Shown here: positions 14,201 to 27,023 of the stretch, one piece after another
Position numbering within the stretch: the stretch's first letter is position 1
Layout: every line of letters begins with the position of its first letter
DNA from: Stercorarius parasiticus
Lineage: Eukaryota; Chordata; Aves; Charadriiformes; Stercorariidae
Assembly: GCA_013396915.1 (NCBI GenBank)
Contig: VWZL01000903.1
Span: 217,629-281,628, forward strand
Direction of reading: 5' to 3'
Length of the DNA: 64,000 nt
Position numbers and translations under genes: made by a program
Notes under the pieces: generated by a model
Database searches by the model: none
Seen by the model: the letters and a program-made list of their open reading frames with translations, nothing else
Told to the model about the DNA's origin: nothing

Positions 14201-15499
14201 AAATCACTGTCTTCAGAAGCTGTCTTACTATGAGCTTTGTGAGACATTTTTGTAACAAGCGCTGGATTTGCAGGGCAATATAAAAGTTTTGATTCCCGTA
14301 AATGTCAGTCAAACTTGTAACCGACACAGGAAAACATGTTAATGGAAGTATTATTTGTAATCGTCTGTTCAATTATTACACTTCTAACCTGAGTGTCTAA
14401 GGGCAGAATTATCAGAATCTATTGTATGAAGTTTACAACATCAGTGCAAGATGAATTGCTGTTAAAAATAAAAATTGAAATTTCTTTTAGAAAAACTGTT
14501 TTGTTCAAAATATTCATTCTAATCAATTATCATTTGACATGTGAATATCTTTTAAAAGTCAATACAGCCACTGTTGATTATCTCTGCTAAACTGGGATTT
14601 GATTCATTGCAAATACCGTATCAGAGATAAAAACTCTGTCAACAAAAAGATTATAGCTAAATCTTCTTAAAATCAGGCTAGTTTTCTGTTTTCACATAAA
14701 CTGATGTTTACCGTCGGAAAAGAAGTCCTACGATATTCCCTCATTCCAGAGATGATTGCAGTGGCAAGGACTTTCCGTATTATTCTGTTCCTCTGAAAGG
14801 AGCCAAACAATGATAGCCAATTCAAATCCAGGCTGTGCATTTGGTGCTCCATATAAAGTAATTTTAAGCTGTATAAACATTCTGGCTTTAAGGGTGTCAT
14901 TGGAGTCATATTTCATAATGAACTACGAAAAATTAACAGGGAAGAAGTGAGAGAGTGAATTCGTTATATATGCCATAGGTCAGTTCTGTGGGTCAGTACT
15001 AGGCATTATTTTCAAGTACTAAGTAGCATTTTCAACCTATTTGAAGTCCTAAATGGGATTTTATGTTCTTGCACTGGGTCTGATGGATTTAATTAAGGAC
15101 AAAGTTGTGGAGAAATCCACAGATAAGAAAGAAAAGATGAGTGAAAGCTAGGTTGCAAGTGCTAGTACGGTGTGCACATCTGCCTGTGTGAAGGTAGCAA
15201 GCAGAGGTGTCTTCAGCACTGGAGCTGGAGAGTTGGGCAAGAAGGACTTCAAAGGGTGTATTCCTGGTACCTGGTTAGCAATGCTGGAGCTGCTGGGGAT
15301 GAGGCCCCATTGGGGCAGAAGATGCACAAGGACTCTGAGAAGTTGTTTGTGTGTGTTTGTGGAGGTAAGGTGAGAAAGCATAAAGGAATGTGATGGGGGC
15401 AACTGATTCTGGTGAAGGGTGGCAACTCAGGCATCAACTGTCCCTGTATGGTTCTGTCTACCACCTATAAAAATAAACTTATACTCAGCTTCAAGACTC

Positions 15500-15531
15500 A
15501 ACACAGGATTTTAGCAACACAGGATTTTAGC
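15500..15531 (+). repeat. Perfect 16-bp tandem duplication
   Basis: The unit AACACAGGATTTTAGC occurs twice head to tail with no mismatch, which suggests a recent local duplication. Confidence 0.95.
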
Positions 15532-17994
15532 TTGATTCCTAACTTCTTAGGATTTTCTTCTAAATGACAGAAACAAATTTTTGAAAGCCCAAACATGACT
15601 TAATGAACCTTGCGAATGAATGCAAGCACAGTTTGTAGGTTTGCAAGGTCTAAAATTCAGACCACAAATTTCAAGAACCCAAGGACAGCTATGAGGATAA
15701 TTACATCTACCTGATCCAAAGGAAGACACAGCAACCGCGAGAATGGGTTGTGTCTGGAAGTGAAAACTGAAGAGCTGGAGAGCAGTGCAATGGAGAATTC
15801 TCCCACCAAAACCATTTTCAGTTCTGCCTCTTTGGGGAGTGTTAGACAGACTTTTTCCACACACAAATGCCGGACACACAGAAGATATTGGCATCAAGGG
15901 AAAGCAGGTCCTGAGATGCTGGAATCCAGCTGTCACACCACTCATGCCAGGTTAAAAAAGACAACCAGGAAAAAAAAAAACCTACAAATTCTTTCTCACC
16001 TTCTGCACTCAGGCAGGACGGAATAAGGAGAGGAGGGGACAGTGTTTGGAAGAGAAGGGGACATTGTCTGGAATCATGGGAACCCAGAGGATCTGCTGAG
16101 GGCTGTAAATCAAAGCCTAACCATTAAAGCATTTGAGAATATGTGATACCCTGGCTGAAAGAGGCAAAGCTCCTGCAATGCCAGGTAGGTAAAAATAGGC
16201 ACTGTTTTCAAATGATGCCATGCATTTATATGAATCTTCACTCATCTGCTCCAGGATGCCATCTGTTAAAGACCGGCTGTGCAGCACAGCCAGCTGAGGT
16301 AGTGTGTGCTGCATCCCACTGAATTTGGTATTTGAGGAAAAAACCCCCACAAGATTCACATTTGTCCTGGGAAGAACACACTGGGAAGATGACAAGCATT
16401 CTCTGATGTGCCATCAGGACTCAGTGGGACATTAAAAAATGTCAATGACTTTAAAAACCAAAAGACCTTAATGAATATTCATTAAGTAAATGTCTTCAGA
16501 TCAGTTAGCTGGTACAGTAGAGGGTGTGACTGAATCAGATCATTATAAACAACCATGCACAGACAAAACCACATCCAACAACTATGGCATCTCATGTATT
16601 TTTTTCCACTCATTTTCAGGGCTGTGAGTGCACCAACAGGCTCCAGTTGCCCTGATCAGCCTCTGACCATCCTTCCCTGCCACCTCACCTTGCAACCCCT
16701 TCCCCAGGCTGAGGGGCTTAGCTGCCTGCTGCCAACGCTGGCCTTGCCTTGACAACTTGATGTCTGGGTTGGGTGGTGGTCCTGCCCCATCAACACGGAC
16801 CTGTGGGTTGATGGCCAGACTGCTGGTTGGACCCTGTACTGCCACTGGGCAGCTTGGCTCATCTTGTGTGGGTGCTCATCATGGGCCCTCTGTGCCTACA
16901 TCTAAGTGACCTGGAAGTTTTTAACAGCGAAAAGTAAGCAGAATCACCGATTTTGAAACGGTTTCTCAAGCCAGCTGTTCTTTGCTAACCTAGTAGAAGA
17001 GCTACATGAACATGAACACATGAACATCTTTTCCTCTGGATAAATGTCTGGGAGAGTGTTGGTCTTCTGACAAAGTCAAGGAGCATCAGCTAATGCCTGT
17101 CTCTGCCTGATCCATTCATTGATTTGATGGGGGCTCCCCCAGTGAAATTTGGCCTCCCTATAAAAAGATGTCTAGTCCTCCCTTCTGCCAATAGCTATTT
17201 ATGCAGATCTTTGCATCTTCTTAAAAGACAAGCATTCTTTTTTTGTTCTAGGGTAGTTTTTTACTTGCCATTAACTGAGTCCCCTGCAACAGAGTATGAA
17301 CTTTAAATTGTCTTGTTATTAGCATTGTCCCAAAGAGCTTTATCTGAATCTGTGGCAACAGGTACTAACTTTGTTTAGCAGCCCTGTGATATGGGGCTGA
17401 GAGCAATATGTAAGCTGAGGTACTTGATGAAACAGCGATTTTAAAATATGAAGCACAATTTAGTAGTCATATGACAGGCAGACTCCAGTAATTGTCAACC
17501 CATTCACTGTATGTATGCAAAGGTGTACCTTTTTATGGAGGTAGTTATGGCTATTTATTGGGTTTGGGTATTGATGCCTGGGGGTTATTCAGAATGTATG
17601 AAACAGTACTTTCTGTCTGGTTCTGTATGATTCATTTGTAATGATCAGCTATTAAAGTTTTTAAATAGGGCACTTTAATGGTGTTTTCTATTTCTGATGA
17701 ATTATCTTGAACTTATTTATGCAAAGGCTCCCTTGGACTGCAAAAATCTCTCAGGCTAAAGGCATCTGAGGAAGAACACAAACAGGACTTGTATGATGCA
17801 AAGAAGTTTTCAAGTAAATGAAAATTAGATTCAGTAGCTACAAGGTCTTTGTGTTTATCTAGCAGTGTAAAAAATTGAGTGGTTTAAAAAGAATGAATAG
17901 ACTTTCCCTGGGGGAGATGTCAGCAGAAAGTGCAAGCAACACTACAGCTCACTCCACGAGCTTTACTTGTGGATTCCTTCACGATTCTCTTTCA

Positions 17995-18069
17995 GGTTTT
18001 TTGGGGTTTTTTTGTTTGTTTGGGGTTTTTTTGTTTTTGTTTTGTTTTGTTTTGTTTTGTTTTGGTTTT
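17995..18069 (+). repeat. T/G-rich simple repeat with (TTTTG)n core
   Basis: A T-rich tract with two GGGG runs passes into at least five tandem TTTTG units. The opposite strand is A-rich. It is probably length-variable. Open frames crossing it are low-complexity artefacts. Confidence 0.93.
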
Positions 18070-21000
18070 ACCCCCCTGCCCTCCCTTTCCAAGTGTACTT
18101 GGAAAGGCTGGGACTCAGAAACATGGAGTTTACTGCAAACACACACAGAGTGCTTGTATGGATTATGTGCTCCCTCTTTCTTTCTCCTGTTTTCCTGACC
18201 GCCCTTCTGTTGGCTGATTTGCAGTTTTAAAATTTGAGAATTTTCTCCCTGTATGCAGTTGCTCCTTTTTTTCACAGCTCAGTGCCAGGTGGCTTAGTAT
18301 TCCCTCTACTTTAATTATCTTTGTCAGCCTTATTTGACATTGTAGCAAGAGAAATGCTCTTGCTGTATTATTTAAGTATCTTGCCAGCTGGCAACAGGGG
18401 AATTCTTCAGTACTTGTGAATTAGTTTGATATCACCTGACAGTGAGAGCTTACTCAGGGTGCAAGATAAAGGTTCACGCCCACAGCACCGACACAGTGAT
18501 TTCTGCTGTGTATTCCATGTAATCACCATATGCGGCAGATATTTATCTGGTTGTGTTTGGATCTTAGCATGAAATTCAAAAAAATCCTCAAGAAAAAGCT
18601 GAACACCCCTTCCAGATGGCAATGAAAACTTTCTCTGGCTGCCAGCTTATTGTAAAAGAGGGTAGTCTTCTTGCAAGAGTGAAGCACACCACTGTGGCAA
18701 TGCTTTAAGCCACTGCTGGTTCAAGGCAAGAGATGACAACATTCTCATCTTGTTTAGATTACAGTCTTTTTGACAGCTGGCTTCCTGCTTGTGTACCTCT
18801 GAAATCACCCTAGATTAACATAAGGGTTATTTAGATGTCTGAAAAAGGTTTGGAAAGGCTGAAAGAATATCAAATAGCAGAACTCCGTTGAGTACTAAAT
18901 CTAGTCATTTTGTGGTGAATATTGCTACCAAGAAAGGGCTTACGCAAATGCTGGAAGAACATCAGCATGTTGCTGTGTGGTCAGTGTGACCTCTCTTCAT
19001 TATAGCTAGAACACTGTTGAAAAGGAGCTAAAAGAGGCATCCCTGAATTGGTCACAGGTAGGTAACACTGCAGCAGCTCTCACATTATAGACGAACGCAC
19101 AATTTGGTGAGAAGTAATAGTGTCGTAAACCAGCGGAAAGGTGTAAGTCAGAAGCTAAAAAAGATGCTAGGGTTTATGAATCCACCTCCTGCTAGTGGAG
19201 GACTGCTCCCTGCAGTTCATTTTCTCATACTTTGCCTAGTCTGCTTTTAAATGCCCTGAATAATAGTAGTTTCCATAATTTCCCTTGGGACGAAGAGATG
19301 ATGTTTAGTACTTCTCTTTGTCAAGAAGCTGCCGTTGGTATCCTGCCTGCTTTCCTTTTCCCAGCTCCATCTCATTACTCTGAATGATTCCCTGCACAGC
19401 ATTCTCAATGACCGCTCTTCCTTTCTGTCCTGAGTCTGTGAAGGGATGGTGGCTGGTTGGGCTTTCATGGGCTCCCGCAAGGCTCAGAGGGGCCCCACAC
19501 AGTCCCAGAGGCTAGCTGGTGGGAACTGGTCTCTCTGGGGAGCAGCCCAAAGTCAAGGGGGGGAGCCCTATACCCATAAGATTCTAGAGGCAGCCCCAGC
19601 ACAGTCTCCCTCTTCGGGCAGCTTTAGTGTGAATATGGCACAGATCTTCCATGACAGAACCTGCCATCTCTTTCTTGACAGCCTATAGCCCCCTTGGCGT
19701 GGCTGTAAAGGAGATGGGATACCTGTAGGCAGCAGCTGCCACCTCCTTTCATCAGAGATCGTCCATGTGGTAGGGAACAGCAGCCTTGGGGGTTCCCTAA
19801 TTCTCAAACTTGGACAGGGCTACTTTTATTCAGTATATTGGCATGTACCACAGCACAGATGCCTCTTTATTCTACTCATTCACATATACTTAGACACTGA
19901 CAGCAGGTAGTCACATAATTACCTTAAATTTTGTCTCTGAGACCTATTGCACAGTCCTGGGTGGGTTGTGTCCTGCCCCTCTCCCTCCATTTCGGGAATC
20001 CTTGCTCTATAGCATAGGGCATACTCAAGGTTTGCCAATGTACCAATTAGTTTTCCTAAGTCCTGGCCCTGGGTTTGCTGCTGACAGTAAATACTGTTGA
20101 TGTTCAGTAAATCAGTACTTGAAAGTACCTTAAACTATAGTCTAAATACAGTCAGAGAGTCTATTCTATGTAAATTCAGGTCCATGTGCAAACTCAGGGG
20201 TTTATTTTTCAGGTCTTTTACATATTTGTTGAATGAGAGCCACTCTTCAGACATCTGCTGGCCAGAATATATGGGCCATATGCACAACTCATTTTTCTAT
20301 CTAGTAACCCCAGCTGACAATCTGACCCATACATTTTATAATGTTTCTTTCAAGTTAGTTTCCACAACCTCCTGATAGGGTTGGTTTGGGGTTATTTTTA
20401 GTGTTTGAATAAACTCCAGTTTGCCAACAACTTTCTGACACTGTGCTGTCTTTAGGAGAATAGAAATGTCTCGATGGTTCCAGTAGGTTCAGTTCAACAC
20501 TGCTGTAGGGTTTTGCACTCATGAACATGGGAGGGCAGAAGCAGCAATAGCAATAATAGGAAGAACATACTGCCAGCTCACTCATCTTAATAAGAACTGG
20601 GCATATACAAAAAGGGCATAGGAAATATATTTTTCCTTCCTGCACATTAAGCATTTACTCACTTGAGTGAGACCTCTATAAAAATGGCTTTGTCCTGTGC
20701 AAAGGAAGAGTTTAATAGATCTGTTTATCGAGACACTGTCAACATCTTAATATGACAGTAATTCGTCTTGCATGCGTATTTAGCAGTTCTTGATGCAACC
20801 TCAGAATGGCATTGCTCCAGATGTGAGCAAAGGAGAAAGAGCAGGGCTTTCTCTCCTATTCATACTATCCCTTCCAATGAGCGGATACTTTAGTGATTTG
20901 GTGTTTGGTACTTGACTGTTATCTACCAACTCCTGGTTCAACTTATGGCTGACTCGCTGAGAAATTAGCATTCCTGAGAAACTTACAGACTACAAGGATT

Positions 21001-21201
21001 TCTATCCATAACAGGAGTGAGGTTTTATGTGTGTGCTGTTTGCAACATTTCGCTCTGCTGAACTACCATCACAAAATATTCACTAAAGCTTTAGTGTCTT
21101 TTCATTGCTATCAAGACTGCTATCCAGTCCTGAGAATACATCACTGATGTTAGTGGGTGGGCCATGACCCAACAGCAGTAGTTTCACAGATTAATATTTT
21201 T

Positions 21202-21222
21202 TTATTATTATTATTTATTATT
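21202..21222 (+). repeat. (TTA)n microsatellite
   Basis: Tandem TTA units with one interruption, about 830 bp downstream of the GABRG3 exon in gene direction. Confidence 0.85.
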
Positions 21223-22050
21223 CACAGTGTTTCCAAAAGAATAACAAAACATAGCTCTGCTTACATTTTGAAAGAATAAATAAATTGGATTTTTCAGAAA
21301 TTCACCACTACTTAAGCAGAAGGTTGCTTCTAAGCAGGTTCCTTCTGCAGCTGGGAGAAGACTTACCAAATGGGAATCACGGAGCTTACTGCAGTGTCAT
21401 GTATAAAGCTTAGACATTGCATGAATTTCATGACAATTTATCCAGTTCAAATGATGTATTCTATTTACACATCTCTTTTTTTCCCTATGTTGATGTTATT
21501 ATAAGAAACAGTAAGATTTCTGAAGAAATAAAATAGGCATCGGTAGATTTTAATGGCAATCAATTGGTAAGGTCACTAACAAAGGCATCCATCAGCTGAG
21601 TAATAAAGAGTGCCTTTGAAATATTAAGAAAAATACCAAACTTCTGGCTGAATGACTAACTCGTAGTGAAAGTGTCTAATTTCACTCACCCTACCATTGC
21701 GCTCAAAATCTTCCTGTTTAATTTATGGTGAAAACATATGTCTCAGTGCAGGAATGGCTTAATAAACTTAGCTGAGGAATAAGAATCATATAGTAACTTG
21801 AAGTATATAACAAATAACTATGTCAAGTTAGCATTTATTCCTTGGTTTGTGAAATTACAAAAAGAGTAGAGAAAAAGAAAAGGAAGTTATCAAAATCTCG
21901 ACAGTCAATAGTTTTGAAGCCTGCACTTCGGAGGTTTTAATCCGAACATTGGTACACATTGAAATAAAATTGCACTTGAATAAAAGCAAACTTGGAACAA
22001 ATATTTTGAAATAATTTGTTTTCCAAAACAAGCACTGCCATTTGTATCAT

Positions 22051-22056
22051 TCTTAC
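22051..22056 (-). other. Splice donor of the GABRG3 exon
   Basis: Read on the minus strand, the junction is GCAG followed by GTAAGA, close to the ideal vertebrate 5' splice site. The exon leaves one base of a glycine codon, so the intron is phase 1. Confidence 0.92.
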
Positions 22057-22194
22057 CTGCAGAGGTTTTCACAATTTCTGAAGTATTTCTCAGACCCATG
22101 AAGTCAAACTGATAGAGTCTCCAAGATTTCTGATCCGCAGCCTCCACTGAATTTTTTCTCCATCTGTAAATCATTTCCTCTTTAGGGTAGCCAT
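22057..22194 (-). CDS. GABRG3: GABRG3 coding exon (sixth coding exon of a GABA-A receptor gamma subunit)
   Basis: GABA-A receptor gamma subunits join alpha and beta subunits in pentameric, GABA-gated chloride channels of the neuronal plasma membrane; the gamma subunit forms the benzodiazepine site with alpha. Read on the minus strand, the exon starts with two bases completing a split codon, then 45 codons beginning [17 protein letters not shown] and ending IVKTSA, then one base of the next codon. It follows an AG acceptor and precedes a GTAAGA donor. Its 138-bp length and phases equal the gamma-subunit exon following the Cys-loop exon. It encodes the extracellular segment running through loop F ([11 protein letters not shown]) towards the pre-M1 region, and holds an N-glycosylation sequon (N-T-S). 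The [11 protein letters not shown] and FDFMGLRNT stretches match my recollection of gamma-3 better than gamma-1 or gamma-2. No stop or frameshift is seen. The adjoining exons are outside the window or were missed. Confidence 0.93.
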
Positions 22195-22240
22195 CTAGAA
22201 ATTTAAAACAAAAATTTAAAAAAATACATTTCATAAAAAA
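22195..22240 (-). other. Splice acceptor of the GABRG3 exon
   Basis: Read on the minus strand, the bases before the exon are T-rich and end in TTTCTAG, a standard polypyrimidine tract and AG acceptor. The intron leaves a split codon, with two bases of the first codon in this exon. This matches the gamma-subunit family, in which the previous exon ends inside the tyrosine codon of the SYGYP motif. Confidence 0.9.
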
Positions 22241-23388
22241 GGTACTGCAAAACAGTATCTGTTCACTGATTTAGAGCTACTTAGGAATATCTAGATTTCT
22301 GATCTGATGCTTTCCCATTGGTTTTGGTGGTATGATTCAGCTAAAGAGTTGCATGGCACACAAAAATAGTCATAATACTGGCAAAATTATGATTTTTCAC
22401 ACTAATTTTTCTTTTCCATTGAAGAAAAATTCTGATTGGTTCTATCAGAAGCAAATTTCTTCAGAGATGCAGTTGATTGTACTAAGTTGAGGTCCACACA
22501 CAGGAGTATTCTGCTTTACATAGGCTCTGAATAATCTGTGCAAATCAATGGAGTGTAAAAAAAAGGTGGGGTGGTGTCAGTGTAAGATGTAAACAATTGA
22601 AAAGGACAGATTGTTTTTAAAGTGATCATAGTTCTAACGTGGTGTGTGCTACTGTACTTCTGAAATGAGTTCAATACAGTGCAAAAAAAGCAAACGTTTA
22701 ATCACTATGGGATTTTTTAAGTGATTATGCCATCATATTACTTTTAAAGGTTGTGGTATTTAATGAGACAACACCTGATCTCTACAGCTGAAATAGCTTC
22801 TGAAAGTCTTCCTTTACCAATTTAGCACTTAGTAGTCATAATTAATCCTCATGCCAATATTTAATTTCCTTTTTGTTAGAGAATGGCATTTTCCTATAGA
22901 AGTCCAACAACAAATCTTCAACCAGCCCAATGCATAACAACAGACAATCTAGAAAAAAACAGCACGCCCATGCTAGTTAAAACTACATTGTTCTCTAATA
23001 CATAATACAACAAATGCCTATTCATCTAATAATTAATATAGTAGATGTAGATTGCAAGGCAAATTAAAAGCCTAACAATAACAATAGCCAGTTAATATAA
23101 CTGTCTCAGCTGTATTTTTTTTTCCCATTGGGTGCTGATAAATTTTGAAATTTGCATTACAAAACAACTTCTCTGGTCATGGTGCTATTTCCTTGATGTT
23201 TTCCTCCTATGAGTGTCTTCTTCATCTCGTTTAAGGTTCCACCCTGCTGTGGCACTGCTGTAAGGTGTGCGCGGCCTCGTTTATCCCTCTCACTAACACA
23301 GCATGAAAAGTACCCACCAGTCCCTCAGTATTAATCCGGAGAAAATGACTATGTGTTAATTCAAAAAGCTATGTTTGTATATTTTCCA

Positions 23389-23700
23389 TCAAGGTAAATG
23401 AAGAATGAAGGACCCGACTGAGTTACAAACAGAAGCCCTGCCGTTCTCCATGAGAACTCTTGCTGCCAAGCAGATTTCACTGCCAATTCTGCTGTGCCAA
23501 TCTGCGAGATTGACCAAAAGGTTAATTATTTTTGGATGGCAGATTATGTCAGGGGATGTAGAGGTACAGTGAAAGAAGTCAAGCCTCGCAGGGCCTCCGA
23601 GCATTAGCCCTGCATCATCTGCAATCTTCTCGAGCCTGTCTCATATTTGACTGAGCCCTCGGGTCACATTCCTGACGGAATAACGTCTAACGGAAAGCCT
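23389..23700. promoter_or_regulatory. Candidate conserved non-coding element upstream of the GABRG3 exon
   Basis: This block keeps about ten CpG sites in roughly 310 bp, in an intron that is otherwise CpG-poor, and shows no transposon signature. It contains paired NFI-like half sites (TGCCAA near 23482-23501) and a homeodomain-type site (GGTTAATTATT near 23520). It lies about 1.2 kb upstream of the exon in gene direction. The minus-strand open frame across it resembles no protein I know and lacks clear splice sites. Function is inferred from composition only. Confidence 0.4.
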
Positions 23701-23828
23701 TACATTTTACCTCAGGAGCCTTCTCAAACTGTCTTCATTTGTGGAGACGCTGATATTTCTCTATCAGTTGAGGAGGGAAGAAGCATCAGATGTCCTCCTC
23801 CCCATGCTGCGTCTGCTGCGCCCTAATG

Positions 23829-23842
23829 CCAGGTGGCGGTGG
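23829..23842 (+). promoter_or_regulatory. Possible CTCF-like site
   Basis: The core CCAGGTGGCGGT agrees with the right-hand ten positions of the CTCF consensus, but the left-hand CCA triplet is not matched. It is a partial match only. Confidence 0.25.
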
Positions 23843-26800
23843 CAGAGCCACCCTGTGCCCACAAAGCAGTATCAGGACCACAAATGAGACTGCCATGCTG
23901 ACTGGGTCCTAATCCTACCTCCTGATTTGCCTCCTGATGAGGAGGAAAGGAAACTCTTACCCTGTTGCACTCCCTACGCCAAGCTCCCACTGCAGAACTT
24001 GTGGCCTCAAGCGCCAGTTGGCATGTTTTGTAGCAGGCGGTAGATGGGGACCCTTTTCTCAGGAAAATTTCACCATAATCACTGCAAGTAAAAATATTTC
24101 AAATATCCTGGAAGTAACAAAGATTTTATTTTTTTAATAAATTATTTTAAATTGATCCAAAATGAACTTTTTACATTTCTTTCCAAATTTTATGGAAAAA
24201 AAAATGTATCAATTAGCCTTGAATTCAATTTTTTCCTGATTACTTGGCTTTTTTTTCGTCCCATGGCCACCTCACAAAAATCCATTATGCTGTCAGTTAG
24301 CTTGAAAGCTTGCCTTTATCCAAGGCATAGCTGTTTATCCTGGCATGAGCATCATGAAGTCAGGAACAAGTTCATCAGAGTCTCATCCTTCAGGATTTTT
24401 CCTATATTTTTGACCAAGAAGAGACAGATTCAATTTCAGAATAACTACTTTTGGTATTATTCATTGCCATTAAATAGTAAGCCACTGACTTCAGGAGATT
24501 CATGCTCTTTCAATAGTAGTCTCCTTAATCCACAGTCACTGACATCTGCTCTTACAATGGTTGGGTTACTTACATCAAAGGAGATAAGTACTGGTGATTC
24601 AATGGGAGTTGTTTCAACCTGTTAAATAACTGCTATTATGTTCTGCTCCAGTGCCAGGTGACCTCACTTTTCAATTCATTTAAAAGATATAATATTTCTT
24701 GTGGAATAATCACACATCTACCTGCACAGTATATCACCCCTAGGATTTACTTAGCTTACAGAATGGACTATTCATGATGGTTCTTCTTTCAGTGATACCC
24801 AATATTTCTTGTATATGGCCTAATTGCTTCTAGCCCTCTAAATGTTTTGTGTTAGAAAATATCAGAACTGGAGACTTTAGTACTTCCACTAGAAAATGAA
24901 ACCTCTGCTGTTCAGCCCGCAACACAAGAAAGAGTGTATTACCTATAGAAATGTCTGTTTTCTTTCACTTCTCCAGCATGACAAATGCCAGATCACCCTA
25001 AATGCTGGCCTTGTGGCCTCAAGCCATCCACGTTGAACAAATTGCTGTCCATCAAGTGTATTTACCCTGTCAGGTTGCTTTAGGTTGTGTAAGAATATCC
25101 ATGCTGCAGCAGGGCAAGGCTCCAGGAGGTCCTGGAGGCTTTCCAGCAGGTGCTGGTAAAGCAGCAAGGGGGACAGCATGGGAAGACGACAACCATGACA
25201 AGCAGGTGTGTGTTCTGTGTTACAGACATCCAAGTTCTGGCAACCTGCAACTCAGGAACTTCTCAACCAAAGTCTGTGTCAACACCTTCATTTTCCCTCC
25301 TATGAATGTATTTGATTGCCTTTAAATCCTCTGATTTTCTGGCCTGATGGTTATTTTGTAGTCTGTGCTGTGGCTATTCGCATCTTCTGCAGGTTTTAGA
25401 TTTATATACTACCATGTCAAAGACTTTTACAGAGCACCTTGACCATTTGGCTTTTCGTAAGACTGGTACTACTTGCCTTTGTAAAATCAAGTCAAGAACA
25501 AATTTGGTTGAAGTTATTTCTTTAAGAGCCCAGTAGAATGTATCCATGTAACACCTCCTGTTTCCTTTCCCCAAACACACTAATGGCTTTTCCAGTTAAC
25601 ATAAGTGACTGGTACCTTTGTTGCTTTACTCATAGGCTTAAGCATATAGATTTTCAAAGTGTATCGCTGACTTTAACTTCAGTAATGCAAACAGGGATAA
25701 ATAATAAATGCACTTCTTGCTGGTTTGGAGGTGAATGGACCTATTATAACAGAAAGCCGAATTGTCATGATGAACTATGAGATTCTGTGGATTTTGTTTT
25801 ACTTCCTTTTTGTTACTGGAATAATTGAACTCATGTTACCACATCTTCTCACAGCACCACCATATAATTTATAACTGACAGCTTAAAAATATTTAAACTT
25901 TGTTCTTCATCTTCATACTGCTCCACTTTCTATGGAGACTGATTTGTGCAGAAGCCTCCACCAAAATGCTGGAAAAATTGTCAAGACCAGAAACATCTTC
26001 AGGCCGGATGAGATGCATATGCAATCACAAGATAGCTGTGAGAATTGGTGTCAAGTTGCCCTGAAGCACAGGGCGACTCTGCTACAGGAGTCAACATTGA
26101 TGGAAAATCACCAACTTCCATAATACAACCATTGATATATCCATTCTTGTTAGTGCATACTGCCTCTAACCTTGATTTCCTCAACGCTGTTGTTGGTCTG
26201 GGCATCTTAGATCAATGCTTGAATCTTCGTTTCACCTTCTTTTCTGTGATAATGGGTCTGTTTTAGGAAGCGAGTAGATGGGAAGAAGATGGTAGAATGG
26301 GGGTCATGTCAAAAAAACACAGACCACTTGAAGAACTAGTTTCTGTCTAAAAAACTTTCCTTAGAAATGTATTGAAGACATGGAAAGACAGAGGGGCATG
26401 GAAAGAAAACCCCAACCTCTTTCATCTCTTCAAACATATTTTCCCTGCTCTGTGAAATCAGTTTATTTTACTGCTGGTTCTCCACACTTTGTATTCAAAC
26501 ATAACCACAGGCAGACTCAGATTGTAGCAGAAGGAATAATACAAGGAAGCTCATCTCTCCTTCTAGCCTTGGAAAAATTTGTATGCTCAGAGCATGCGAT
26601 GAGGAATTAATGAAAGCAGCAGCAAAGCTGAAAATGTGGGGGAAGCAGGCAAGAAAGAATCGGTTCAGTTAAGTATCTGCCAGGAGGCTGATGCGTACGA
26701 CAGGAGTATACATTTGAAAGATACGGCTGGATTCTGGGAAGGTTCTGTTTTTCCAGGGGTGTTCAATATACAAAGTCAGGAGAAAGCATGATCTGAAAAA

Positions 26801-27023
26801 CAAGCTGTCGCCATCAGCTAGTGATCAGTTTACACCACAGGCACGAAGGGAGTGTGGTAGACTTGACGGCTGCTGCTGAAAGCGGTCAGGAGAGGGTGGA
26901 CGCCCTGACACAATTAGAGGCAGGTGATGAGCAGCCCTTCACATCTTACAGCCAGCTGCTTCCAGACACGCTTTGCTTCCTCGAATGCTACCTAGTAAAC
27001 TCTTCTTCAGACTAATCGGGGGG

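Larger units (their letters stand above)
1..22056 (-). other. GABRG3: GABRG3 intron downstream of the exon (partial, at least 22 kb)
   Basis: No other exon was found on either strand. I searched the minus strand for the next exon, which should encode the pre-M1 and M1 segment with its GYFTIQTY and VSFWI motifs, and saw neither. Open frames are short, overlap on both strands and look random. The stretches 1-3945, 3976-8132, 8214-15499, 15532-17994 and 18070-21201 are AT-rich unique-looking intron with short A and T tracts. The items I could recognise are listed separately. Confidence 0.85.

Noticed and set aside
17875..18230. Overlapping open frames across the (TTTTG)n repeat that look like a membrane protein
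   Set aside because: The hydrophobic residues come from the T-rich simple repeat, and three frames show it at once.
24152..24625. Plus-strand open frame of 157 codons
   Set aside because: It starts in AT-rich intron, has residues typical of random AT-rich translation, and shows no domain or splice structure.
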